From Pseudoalteromonas rubra (lineage in GTDB: Bacteria; Pseudomonadota; Gammaproteobacteria; Enterobacterales; Alteromonadaceae): a stretch of 64,000 nt of DNA. The stretch lies in the NCBI RefSeq assembly GCF_000238295.3, contig NZ_AHCD03000020.1, positions 248,001 to 312,000 on the forward strand. Direction: 5' to 3'. The position numbers and the translations under genes were made by a program. The notes under the pieces were generated by a model. That model was not told where the DNA came from and did no database searches. It worked only from the letters and a program-made list of their open reading frames with translations. Every line of letters starts with the position of its first letter. Within the stretch, counting starts at the first letter, position 1. Below are positions 52,856-61,736 of this stretch, piece after piece.

Positions 52856-55800
52856 ATGGACCATTTAACTGGCCCTTCAGTTTCATCTGAACGCCACACA
52901 CATCGGGAAAAAGATCAGAGCGTGAGTGATACACCAAGCATCCCGCATTCTGTTGCTGCCACATTGACCGCCCAGGTACAGCGCTACCCAGAAAAAACCG
53001 CACTGATTGACGGGACTAAGGAGATTAGCTACCAGGTATTGTGGGGGCGTGCCGGGGTCATTGCGGCTAAGTTGGTGAGCTGTGGTATTGAACCCGGTGC
53101 ATTAGTCGGTGTGTGTATGGAACGCAGCTGGGAGCTGGTAGCGGCTATGCTCGGGGTGTTTAGAGCCGGGTGTGCTTATGTGCCGTTGGATCCGAGTTAT
53201 CCACGTGCCCGGATTGACTATATGCTGACGCACAGCGCAGCGGCCACAGTCATCGTGGATAGCAGCACGTCGGCTGAATTATGCCAAAGCACACCTGGAC
53301 AAATTTCGTTGGCTGATATCGGCGATGAGTTGCCTTCCTGTTCACCCCCTGAGCTGGACCCGCAAGCTCTTGCTTATGTGATTTATACCTCAGGGTCGAC
53401 CGGAGAGCCTAAAGGTGTGGCTGTCACGCAAAGTAACGTGCTTGCCATGACTCTGGCTATGGGGGCACTATTAAACGAAGAAGAGCTGAGCGGAGTTTTG
53501 GCTGCTACCTCAGTGTGCTTTGACCCCTCAGTGATGGAGATCATAGGCACCTTATTGCTGGGGGGGACCGTGATCCTGGCGAAAAATATTTTGGCACTGC
53601 CAGATTTACCGGGGGCTGGCCGGGTTCGAACCTGCATCGGTGTGCCCTCAGCTCTGCGGGCCTTACTCAGTGGCTATACCTTACCTGACACACTGCGCTG
53701 CTTAATTTTTGGTGGTGAAGTACTTAAACCCGCATTGGTAAAACAAGTCTATGCGCAGCAGCCGACCCTGCGTGTTATCAATGTTTACGGGCCAACAGAA
53801 GACACGGTATTTTCGACGGCCGTCCAACTACACCCGGACATGGCAGAAATCACCATTGGCCAGCCTGTGGCAAACACCCGTGCTTATGTGCTTGATGAGG
53901 CGTTGCAGCCTGTTTCCACAGGTGAAGCGGGTGAGTTGTATCTGGCTGGCGACAAGCTGGCTGCGGGTTACCTGTTTGATGACTTGCGCACAGCCACGCG
54001 TTTTATCACGCCATCTCCGGATAGTGGCATAGCAGAGCCGCGCTTATACAAAACCGGCGATGTGTGTCAGTGGACGGATAGCAAAGAGTTGCGCTTTATC
54101 TCCCGTGTCGATCAGCAGGTCAAAATTCGCGGCTTTCGCATTGAGCTGGAGGAAATCGAAGCGGTTCTGAACACCATGCCGGGCATCGCTGACGCCGCTG
54201 TGAATGTGTTGCAGCAGGGACATGTGCAGGCCAGGTTACAGGCTTGTATTGTGCGCCAGGAGGGAGAAACTTTAAGTCCAGATGTGATTTTATCTTTCGT
54301 GGCGCGGCATTTGCCAAAACACATGGTGCCCCACAGCGTATGTTTTCTGGCGGCTTTGCCGTACCTGCCTAACGGTAAGTTAGATCGCAACAGTTTACCT
54401 GAGATTTCGACAGAGCCTGAGTCGCGGCGTTCCGGTCGGGTTGCAGACTCGGAGCAGGCACTGATTGCTGTGATCTGTGACGAGTTAAGTACTCTGCTGG
54501 GCCACAGCGCTCATGCTGTGCAGTCGCAGACTTTTGAGCAGGCGGGTCTGGATTCATTAACCTCGCTGGAGCTGAGCAACCGTCTGAGTAACCTGCTTGA
54601 GTTGCGCTGCCCGGTGCAGGCCATTTATCAATTTAATACGCCTCAGCGCCTGGCTCAGCACTTAAAGGCGTTAAATGGTCATGAGGTATTGCAGATTCAG
54701 CAACCATTGCGTGACACTTTGGGTGACTTGCAATTTCAATTACGCGCCAGCCATCCGACGTTTGCTGTGGCCAAGGCGCCGTCCTGGTCGGCTAGCGATA
54801 AAAGTAATGTGGTACAGGCAGCCACGCAACTGGTCAACAAACGTCGAGCTAATCCCTACAGCAAAGTGCTGCGCTCAGGAAGTGGCACCCGTGGCACGGT
54901 CGCAGATGCACATCATAGTGATGCACGCGAGGCGATTATCTGGACCACGAATTTATACCTTGGCCTGAACCGGGATACAGAGGTAGTCGATGCTGCACGT
55001 CAGGCCGTTGCGGAGTTTGGCACCGGCATGGGCACTTCGGCGGCAGCGTCCGGTTTAACCGATCTGCATCTGGCATTTGAACAGCAATTTGCTGCGCTGG
55101 TAGGCAAACCTGCTGCTTGTTTATTTCCCACCGGGTATACCGCCAATGTTGGTGCCGTAGCGGGCTTACTGGGCGAAAACGATGTGGTGGTGATTGATCA
55201 ACTTTGTCATGCCTCGATTGTCGATGGCGCACGCTTGTGCGGTGCCAAAGTGCGCACCTTTAAGCATAATGATGTCGATGATCTGGCTTGTGTTCTGGAG
55301 AGCGAAACCTCTCCCTATCGCACTGTATTAGTGATTATCGAGGGCGTGTACAGCATGGGGGAAGGCGCAGCGCCTGTGGCTGAGATTGTGCGCACCGCCA
55401 AGCGTTACCAGGCTTTGATACTGGTAGATGAAGCGCATTCTTTTGGTTTTTATGGACAGCATGGCGCAGGGATCTGTGCGGCACAGGGGGTCAGCGAAGA
55501 GGTTGACTTCATCATGACCACACTGAGTAAGTCACTGGGTAGTCTGGGCGGTGTGGTAGCTGCCCGTGCTGAATATGTTGATTTACTCAAGTCGTCTGCC
55601 AGAGCCTATATTTTTCAGGCGTCTGTGAGTCCGGCTGACATTGCCGCGGCACTCACTGCACTGCAGCGCATCAGCCAGGATGATTCGTTGCGCGAGCAGT
55701 TATGGGAAACCGCCCGTTATATGCGGGCTCAATTCAGTGCCGCCGGCTTTGAGTTAGGCAGTGGAGACGGCCCGATTGTCACACCGCATTTTGCTGATAA

Positions 55801-56419
55801 AGACAAACTGTATGCGATTGTTCAGCGCCTGTATGAAAAAGGCATTCAGGCTTCAGCGGTGACTTATCCGATTGTTGAAACGGGGCGAGGCCGCTTAAGG
55901 TTTATCTGCTCTGCGGCACACACAAAACAAGATGTGGATGTCACGCTGGGGGCGTTACAGGAAGCTGTGCAGGAGGTGGAAGCGGTGTTTGCCAGGTCTG
56001 TGATGGCAACGCCAAAACCGTGGCTCGAAACAACGCGGCTGAATGACTGGTGGTGCTCCTTTGCGGCTTACCTGGAAAGGTGGCGAGAAACGCAGTCCGG
56101 TAAAGTCCCTGAGTTACAGCTGGAATTGAGCACGCCAGACAGCAGGTATACTTTGACTTTGTCGCAAGATGCAGTGACGACTAATGAGCCGTTAAAGGCT
56201 GGGCTACCTGTGTGCCGCATTCATTGCCTTGATACCAATGCGCTTACTGCGCTGACGCGCATGGATGTGCAGATGCTGTTGCAGAGCCTGTGTGAGGGGG
56301 AATGTGAGCTAAGTGGTCAAAGCGAAGTGTTTATTTGGCTTATGGGGCGTTTACTGACCTTGTCGAGCGGACTAAAACCGACTCGTGCCATGTCTGAAAA
56401 TGTCGAGTTTTTGTCATAA
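52856..56419 (+). CDS. Adenylation - carrier protein - alpha-oxoamine synthase fusion with SCP2-like C-terminus
   Basis: A 1187-residue fusion. An NRPS adenylation domain (about 30-515) has A3 YTSGSTGEPKG, the FDPSVMEII selectivity core, VYGPTED, the RLYKTGD-type core and the C-terminal lysine at 508 (LPNGKLDR). A carrier domain follows with the phosphopantetheine serine at about 567 (GLDSLTS). Then comes a fold-type I PLP alpha-oxoamine synthase (about 680-1040): DEAHSFGFYG and the lysine at about 892 (TLSKSLGSLGG). Residues 1070-1175 look like an SCP2 sterol-carrier domain. There is no condensation or thioesterase domain. By family logic the protein activates an amino or carboxylic acid, holds it on the carrier, then condenses it with a free amino acid with loss of CO2 to release an alpha-aminoketone. 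Start ATG 52856 has AAGGA/GAGG upstream. Confidence 0.9.
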   Translation: MDHLTGPSVSSERHTHREKDQSVSDTPSIPHSVAATLTAQVQRYPEKTALIDGTKEISYQVLWGRAGVIAAKLVSCGIEPGALVGVCMERSWELVAAMLGVFRAGCAYVPLDPSYPRARIDYMLTHSAAATVIVDSSTSAELCQSTPGQISLADIGDELPSCSPPELDPQALAYVIYTSGSTGEPKGVAVTQSNVLAMTLAMGALLNEEELSGVLAATSVCFDPSVMEIIGTLLLGGTVILAKNILALPDLPGAGRVRTCIGVPSALRALLSGYTLPDTLRCLIFGGEVLKPALVKQVYAQQPTLRVINVYGPTEDTVFSTAVQLHPDMAEITIGQPVANTRAYVLDEALQPVSTGEAGELYLAGDKLAAGYLFDDLRTATRFITPSPDSGIAEPRLYKTGDVCQWTDSKELRFISRVDQQVKIRGFRIELEEIEAVLNTMPGIADAAVNVLQQGHVQARLQACIVRQEGETLSPDVILSFVARHLPKHMVPHSVCFLAALPYLPNGKLDRNSLPEISTEPESRRSGRVADSEQALIAVICDELSTLLGHSAHAVQSQTFEQAGLDSLTSLELSNRLSNLLELRCPVQAIYQFNTPQRLAQHLKALNGHEVLQIQQPLRDTLGDLQFQLRASHPTFAVAKAPSWSASDKSNVVQAATQLVNKRRANPYSKVLRSGSGTRGTVADAHHSDAREAIIWTTNLYLGLNRDTEVVDAARQAVAEFGTGMGTSAAASGLTDLHLAFEQQFAALVGKPAACLFPTGYTANVGAVAGLLGENDVVVIDQLCHASIVDGARLCGAKVRTFKHNDVDDLACVLESETSPYRTVLVIIEGVYSMGEGAAPVAEIVRTAKRYQALILVDEAHSFGFYGQHGAGICAAQGVSEEVDFIMTTLSKSLGSLGGVVAARAEYVDLLKSSARAYIFQASVSPADIAAALTALQRISQDDSLREQLWETARYMRAQFSAAGFELGSGDGPIVTPHFADKDKLYAIVQRLYEKGIQASAVTYPIVETGRGRLRFICSAAHTKQDVDVTLGALQEAVQEVEAVFARSVMATPKPWLETTRLNDWWCSFAAYLERWRETQSGKVPELQLELSTPDSRYTLTLSQDAVTTNEPLKAGLPVCRIHCLDTNALTALTRMDVQMLLQSLCEGECELSGQSEVFIWLMGRLLTLSSGLKPTRAMSENVEFLS

Positions 56420-56490
56420 AAGCACTGTTTACTTATACAGTTCAAATGCTAGAGTAACGCTCGATTATGACAATAAAACAAGGGATTATT

Positions 56491-56976
56491 ATGCTTGAAA
56501 GCAATGCACCTGGTGCACCCGGCGACTTCGATTTTATGGTGGGCCAGTGGTCGGTACAGCACCGCCGTTTAAAAGACATACTGAATGGGGGAGACGAGTG
56601 GATAGAGTTTAAAGGGGAGTCATCAACACTCAACACGCTCGGCGGATTTGGCAATGTAGAAGATAACCATCTGCATTTTCCTGAGGGGTCTGTCAGAGCC
56701 AAGGCAATCCGTTCATTCAATGCAAGCACCGGTCAGTGGTCTATCTGGTGGCTGGATGGGCGTAATCCTGGCATGCTGGATACGCCGGTGGTGGGCGCGT
56801 TCACCGATGGCATAGGGCGTTTTTATGCCGACGAGGAGTATCATGGTCAGGCTATCAAGGTACGCTTTATTTGGGATGCCACGAACCCGGAACAACCAAC
56901 CTGGTCACAGGCTTTTTCTAAAGATGGCGGTGAACATTGGGAAACCAACTGGGAAATGACGTTCACCCGTATCTAG
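56491..56976 (+). CDS. DUF1579-like lipocalin-type protein
   Basis: A 161-residue soluble beta-rich protein resembling DUF1579 proteins: GDFDFMVGQWSV near the start, then IWWLDGRNP and AFSKDGGEHWETNWEM. The fold is probably a small ligand-binding barrel; function unknown. It lies 71 bp after the A-PCP-AOS fusion on the same strand and may be cotranscribed and involved with its product, which is inference only. Start ATG 56491 has AAGGG 8 bases upstream. A 12-bp hairpin follows. Confidence 0.78.
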   Translation: MLESNAPGAPGDFDFMVGQWSVQHRRLKDILNGGDEWIEFKGESSTLNTLGGFGNVEDNHLHFPEGSVRAKAIRSFNASTGQWSIWWLDGRNPGMLDTPVVGAFTDGIGRFYADEEYHGQAIKVRFIWDATNPEQPTWSQAFSKDGGEHWETNWEMTFTRI

Positions 56977-56986
56977 TTGGGATAAA

Positions 56987-57012
56987 CACCCACGTAACCT
57001 GTTACGTGGGTG
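56987..57012. terminator. Hairpin between the DUF1579-like gene and folE2
   Basis: CACCCACGTAAC and GTTACGTGGGTG are perfectly complementary over 12 bases with a minimal loop, in a convergent gap. No strong T-tract follows on either strand. Confidence 0.55.
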
Positions 57013-57022
57013 CGTTATGGCT

Positions 57023-57916
57023 CTAAGATTTGCGGTCGTACACTACAGCATTGTGCGCATGCAGGCTTTCCTGATGCTCAACTTTAAACTGGTAGTCTTT
57101 GACTTCTGTGATTGATTCCAGTGTTGCTTTAATACGCCTTGCAGCGTCTTCACAAAACATCAGGTTTTGTGCATTCAGTGCAGCAAACGCCTGCTCATCT
57201 TCACGCTTAACCGCCGTTTGAACTGGCGTTGCCAGCGTTTCCTCAAACAATGAAAGCCAGTGCGCCAGATCGGGTAAGTGACCGCCAGCCAGATCGGCTT
57301 CAATGTAGGCAAAAGAGCGCTGGCTGTGTGGCGTTGCGACTGACCCTTGTGGCCCTTTGAGCCATGCCAGTAATTGTGCTTTGTCTATATTGTCCTGATC
57401 CGCAAACTGCTGCTCGACCGTGTCGCTCAGTAACTGGCGAGACAAAGCCGCTGAACAAGGGCAGGTGCTGCTGTAGGTAATGGTGCTGATAAGTTTGCAG
57501 TGGGTTTTGCCTTCAAGGTGCTCACAATGCAATTCTATCGGATAAGCATTGTAGCCGCTGTAGCTGCTTTTCAGAGCGGGTCTGTTCAGTGGCAGCTCAA
57601 ACTTCAACACCAACTTGGCAGACTGACTGAGACCTTGTTGAGACGCGACTATCTCTTTGAGTACCTTATCCAGCTGTGCGTACGTGAGTTCAGTCCCTAC
57701 CAGTGCCTCGTTGGCAAGCAGGTACAAACGCGACATATGAATGCCTTTTGCGCCTGTGTCCAGACTGACAAAAACGTCCATCAGGGTATTGATGTTGACG
57801 CTGGTCTGATCGCAGCGTACCTGCATGGGCAGTGCGATTTTTTCCATCCCAACCCACTTCAGCGGGCTTTGGCTGTCTGGCTCAAAATGGGTCGCAATAT
57901 CGGGGAGTTGCATCAT
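57023..57916 (-). CDS. folE2: GTP cyclohydrolase FolE2 (zinc-independent type)
   Basis: A 297-residue enzyme of COG1469. It makes dihydroneopterin triphosphate from GTP for folate synthesis and can replace zinc-dependent FolE1 when zinc is scarce. The catalytic-cysteine region reads SSTCPCSAALS and the late FCEDAAR is conserved. It lies 16 bp downstream of a dihydroorotase gene, in an operon controlled, by inference, by the Zur box at 59414. Confidence 0.95.
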   Translation of the reverse strand: MMQLPDIATHFEPDSQSPLKWVGMEKIALPMQVRCDQTSVNINTLMDVFVSLDTGAKGIHMSRLYLLANEALVGTELTYAQLDKVLKEIVASQQGLSQSAKLVLKFELPLNRPALKSSYSGYNAYPIELHCEHLEGKTHCKLISTITYSSTCPCSAALSRQLLSDTVEQQFADQDNIDKAQLLAWLKGPQGSVATPHSQRSFAYIEADLAGGHLPDLAHWLSLFEETLATPVQTAVKREDEQAFAALNAQNLMFCEDAARRIKATLESITEVKDYQFKVEHQESLHAHNAVVYDRKS

Positions 57917-57932
57917 AATTTATGAGTCTCAC

Positions 57933-59264
57933 TTAACGGTTAAAACGTAACGCCTGCGCGGCATTGTGCTCGGTATTGACCTTGTCACCATCAAACACCA
58001 TGGCACCATTAACGAAGGTCGCACGGATCTGATGAGAGAAAGTGGTGTTATGAAACGGACTCCACTTACACAGGTAACGGGTTTGCTCGTGTTGTACGTG
58101 AGTTGCGTGATTTGGATCAATCAGTACCAGATCGGCAAAATATCCTTCTCTGAGGAAACCCCGTTTGTCGATGGCAAAGCGGGTTGCAACGTTATGTGCA
58201 GTTTTCTCAACCACCTGCTCAAGCGTCATTGCACCACGTTTAACCTGTTCCAAGAGCGTCAGTAAGGCATGTTCAACCAGTGGCAGACCTGCCGGTGCTT
58301 GCGGATAGGGCACGTTTTTCTCTTGCCAGGTGTGCGGGGCGTGATCGGTGGCAATGATATCAATGCGGCCGTCATGCAGGGCTTTTAGCAACGCGAGCCG
58401 GTCCGATTCAGCTTTTATGGCCGGGTTACATTTGATGAGGTTGCCCAAGGCCGGATAATCTTGTTCGTTAAACCACAAATGATGAACACAGGCTTCGGCT
58501 GTGATGTGCTTTTCTGCCAAAGGCGCAGTGCTGAATAAGCTCAATTCTTTTGCCGTGGTTAAGTGCAGCACATGCAGTTGCGTACGATATTTTTTAGCAA
58601 GCGCGACGGCATAAGAAGAGGATTGATAGCAGGCTTCATCATCACGGATCATCGGGTGATGGATGATTTGCGGCGTACCATATTGTTGCTCAATGCGCGC
58701 ATTATTTTGCTGGATCACTGAACCTTGTTCACAGTGCGTGGCGATAAGGGTGGGACATTCTCTGAAAATCGCATCCAGGGCAGCGGGGTGCTCTACCAGT
58801 AAATCGCCGGTTGATGCACCCATAAAGACTTTCACGCCACACACCTGACGTGGATCAACGGCTTTGATCTCATCTAAATTATCAGGTGTAGCGCCGAGGT
58901 AAAACGCGTAGTTTGCGACTGAATCTCGTTGTGCAATGGCTTGTTTGTCTGCGAGTGCTTGTCGGGTCGTGGTTGAAGGTGAGACATTGGGCATTTCCAT
59001 AAAGCTGGTGATCCCGCCGGCTGCGGCTGCGGCCGATTCACTTGCAATGGAACCTTTATGGGTCAGGCCGGGTTCTCTGAAGTGCACTTGATCATCTATC
59101 ATGCCGGGCATCAGCCACATGCCCTGGGCATCGATGACTGTTTCATTGGGTCTGGCCGATAAATCCGGGCCAATTTCAGCAATGTACTGGTTTTCAATTC
59201 TGAGATCAGAAACGTAAAGCTTACCTTCATTCACTAAGGTGGCGTGTTTAATTAAGCGTGCCAT
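57933..59264 (-). CDS. pyrC: Dihydroorotase, zinc-starvation paralogue type (PyrC2)
   Basis: A 443-residue type I dihydroorotase that cyclises carbamoyl aspartate in pyrimidine synthesis. Motif I reads DDQVHFREPG, so the first histidine of the usual HxH metal pair is glutamine, a variant I recall from Bacteroidetes-like dihydroorotases. The probable carbamylated lysine (GVKVFMGAS), HLTTAKEL and ATDHAPH are present. Its pairing with folE2 matches known Zur-regulated paralogue operons. Start at 59264, MARLIKHATLV, has AGGAT upstream. The Zur box lies about 150 bp upstream. Confidence 0.9.
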   Translation of the reverse strand: MARLIKHATLVNEGKLYVSDLRIENQYIAEIGPDLSARPNETVIDAQGMWLMPGMIDDQVHFREPGLTHKGSIASESAAAAAGGITSFMEMPNVSPSTTTRQALADKQAIAQRDSVANYAFYLGATPDNLDEIKAVDPRQVCGVKVFMGASTGDLLVEHPAALDAIFRECPTLIATHCEQGSVIQQNNARIEQQYGTPQIIHHPMIRDDEACYQSSSYAVALAKKYRTQLHVLHLTTAKELSLFSTAPLAEKHITAEACVHHLWFNEQDYPALGNLIKCNPAIKAESDRLALLKALHDGRIDIIATDHAPHTWQEKNVPYPQAPAGLPLVEHALLTLLEQVKRGAMTLEQVVEKTAHNVATRFAIDKRGFLREGYFADLVLIDPNHATHVQHEQTRYLCKWSPFHNTTFSHQIRATFVNGAMVFDGDKVNTEHNAAQALRFNR

Positions 59265-59413
59265 TGGTATCCTGATTAATTGTAGAGATAAACAAAACTT
59301 AAGGCTGTTCTTTTGGGCCACGACGCAGGCCCAATCAACATTGCGCGTATTTTTCTTTGCGTACCCAACTCACATATGGGTCTGTTTAGCGCAACAAAGA
59401 TTGTTGATTGTTT

Positions 59414-59428
59414 TGTTATATTATAACA
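59414..59428. promoter_or_regulatory. Zur-box-like palindrome between pyrC-folE2 and the M3 peptidase gene
   Basis: TGTTATA-T-TATAACA, a perfect 7-1-7 palindrome and close to the gammaproteobacterial Zur consensus. It lies 35 bp before the peptidase start and about 150 bp before pyrC, in the divergent control region. Confidence 0.82.
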
Positions 59429-59462
59429 TATCCGCTCTATTTTACAGATGAGAGAATCGACG

Positions 59463-61616
59463 ATGAAAAAGTTACTTGCACTGGCAGTGAGCTCTGCCTT
59501 ACTTGTGACGGCCTGCACGGGCGGGGATCGTACGTCAGGCTTGCAAAAAACAGCAGCGTCTGCGACGGTAACTGAGGGTAATCCTTTACTGGTAGCAAGC
59601 ACCTTGCAATATCAATCACCTGACTTTAACCGCATTGATGATGCGCACTTTATGCCTGCCTTTGAGCAAGGCATGGCTGAGCAAATGGCTGAAGTGAATG
59701 CTATCATTAGCCAAAACGAGTCTGCCAGTTTTAGTAATACCATTATTGCATTGGAGCGAAGTGGTGAGTTACTAAAGCGCACGCAGGGGGTATTCTTCAA
59801 CCTGTCTAATACCGATTCAAATGCAAAGCGTCGTGAGATCCAGTCTGAAATGGCCCCTAAGCTGGCTGGCCACTACGATAATATTTATCTGAACAAAGCG
59901 CTTTATAAGCGGGTAGCTGAAGTTTACGGTCAGCTTAATGTGCTTAACCTGGGCGCAGAAGAAAAGCGTCTGACGGAAGTCTATTATAAGAACTTTGTCA
60001 GAGCGGGCGCCAAGCTGACTGAGTCGCAACAAAAAGAGATCCGTGAAATTAACGCGGATTTGTCTTCTCTGACGACGCAGTTCTCGCAGCATTTACTGGC
60101 CATGTCTAAGAGTAATGTGGTGCTGGTTCAGGACAAAGCGAAACTGGCTGGCCTGACAGACGCACATATTGCGCAGCTGGCACAAGCGGCTGAGCAAGCC
60201 GGGCATCCGGGTCAGTATTTGATCAAAATTACCAACACCACGCGCCAGCCTATTTTGGCTAAGCTGAAAGACCGTCAGTTGCGTGAGCAAGTATGGCGCG
60301 CCTCTGCTGAACGTGGCTTAGCAGGTGAGAATAACAACCGGGAAATTGTTGCACAACTGGCACAGCTGAGAGCAAAAAAGGCTGCGTTACTGGGCTATCA
60401 AAGCTGGGCTCACTATGGCCTGGATGCACAAATGGCTAAAACGCCAACTGCGGTTTACGACATGTTTGCCAGCATGGTGCCTGCTTTGCTGAAAAACGTG
60501 GAAGCGGAAGCGCAGGCCATCAATGACAAAATTCGTGCAACGGGTGGCGATTTTGAACTGGCTGCCTGGGACTGGTTGTATTACGCCGATCAGGTACGTC
60601 AGGATAAGTTCGATCTGGACGAGTCTGAGGTGAAAGCTTATTTTGAGTTTGATCGAGTGCTGGAAGACGGCTTGTTCTTTACTATGGAGCGCCTGTATGG
60701 CGTGACCTTCAAACCACGCACTGATATTCCGGTCTATCACCCGGATGTGAAAGCCTATGAAGTGTTTGACGCAGACGGCACCAGCCTGGCTATTTTTATG
60801 GCCGACTACTTTGCCCGTGAAGGCAAGCGCGGTGGCGCCTGGATGAGTTCGTTTGTGAAGCAATCGGGCCTTGACCAGGAGCGCCCAGTGGTGGTGAATG
60901 TGATGAACATTGAAAAAGCCCCTGAAGGTCAGCCGACCCTACTGAGCTATTCTGAAACCACTACTATGTTCCACGAACTGGGTCACGGCCTACACGGTAT
61001 GTTGTCTCAGGTTAAATATCCGACGCTGTCGGGGACGTCTGTGTCTCGTGACTTTGTTGAATTCCCGTCAACGTTCGAAGAAGACTGGGCTATCCACCCG
61101 GAAGTCATTAAGAACTACGCTAAGCATTATCAAACCGGAGCAGCCATTCCGAAAGAATTGCTAGAAAAGGTTGTTGCCAGCCGCAGTTTCAATATGGGTT
61201 TTGACACACTGGAATATGTAGCGGCTGCGCTGCTGGATATGGAGTGGCATGCACTGGCTGCTGATGCGCCGTTGCAGGATCTGGTTGAATTCGAGCAAGC
61301 TGCATTGAGCAAGCATGGCGTGAACATCGACTATGTACCACCCAGATACAAATCGGCTTACTTCGCGCACTCAATGGGTGGCGGTTATTCAGCGGGTTAC
61401 TACGCCTATATGTGGAGTGAGATCCTGGCTGCTGATGCCTTTGCTTATGTACAGTCTCAGGGCGGGCTAAACCGCAAGATTGGTACGCACTATCGCAAGA
61501 ACATTCTCGAAGTGGGCAACTCTCGTGACCTGATGGAGTCGTATAAAGCGTTCCGTGGTGCAGAACCAACCACCGAAGCGCTGCTTAAGCGTCGCGGACT
61601 CAATGTTGCACCATAA
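59463..61616 (+). CDS. M3-family zinc metallopeptidase lipoprotein (dipeptidyl carboxypeptidase-like)
   Basis: A 717-residue thimet-oligopeptidase-type enzyme. It has a lipoprotein signal (lipobox LVTAC at about residue 17-19) and the metal motif HELGH at 504-508 with the later glutamate-containing stretch FPSTFEEDW. It resembles Dcp, which clips dipeptides from oligopeptide C-termini; here the lipid anchor puts it in the periplasm or on the outer membrane. Start ATG 59463 (GAGAG upstream) is set by the signal peptide; ATG 59448 adds five residues. The Zur box is 35 bp upstream. Confidence 0.92.
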   Translation: MKKLLALAVSSALLVTACTGGDRTSGLQKTAASATVTEGNPLLVASTLQYQSPDFNRIDDAHFMPAFEQGMAEQMAEVNAIISQNESASFSNTIIALERSGELLKRTQGVFFNLSNTDSNAKRREIQSEMAPKLAGHYDNIYLNKALYKRVAEVYGQLNVLNLGAEEKRLTEVYYKNFVRAGAKLTESQQKEIREINADLSSLTTQFSQHLLAMSKSNVVLVQDKAKLAGLTDAHIAQLAQAAEQAGHPGQYLIKITNTTRQPILAKLKDRQLREQVWRASAERGLAGENNNREIVAQLAQLRAKKAALLGYQSWAHYGLDAQMAKTPTAVYDMFASMVPALLKNVEAEAQAINDKIRATGGDFELAAWDWLYYADQVRQDKFDLDESEVKAYFEFDRVLEDGLFFTMERLYGVTFKPRTDIPVYHPDVKAYEVFDADGTSLAIFMADYFAREGKRGGAWMSSFVKQSGLDQERPVVVNVMNIEKAPEGQPTLLSYSETTTMFHELGHGLHGMLSQVKYPTLSGTSVSRDFVEFPSTFEEDWAIHPEVIKNYAKHYQTGAAIPKELLEKVVASRSFNMGFDTLEYVAAALLDMEWHALAADAPLQDLVEFEQAALSKHGVNIDYVPPRYKSAYFAHSMGGGYSAGYYAYMWSEILAADAFAYVQSQGGLNRKIGTHYRKNILEVGNSRDLMESYKAFRGAEPTTEALLKRRGLNVAP

Positions 61617-61675
61617 AACCAGCAATTGAAGGGCTGCCTGTGGGCAGTCCTTACTCTGTTTGTAATTCTTCGATA

Positions 61676-61690
61676 TGTTATACTGTAACC
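61676..61690 (+). promoter_or_regulatory. Zur-box-like site upstream of the DUF1826 gene
   Basis: TGTTATA-C-TGTAACC: left half identical to the 59414 palindrome and 5 of 7 in the right half. It lies 47 bp before the DUF1826 start codon. Confidence 0.65.
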
Positions 61691-61736
61691 TTTGTTGTGA
61701 ATGTCGCACAACTCGGTGCAGATGTAGGAGAAGACC

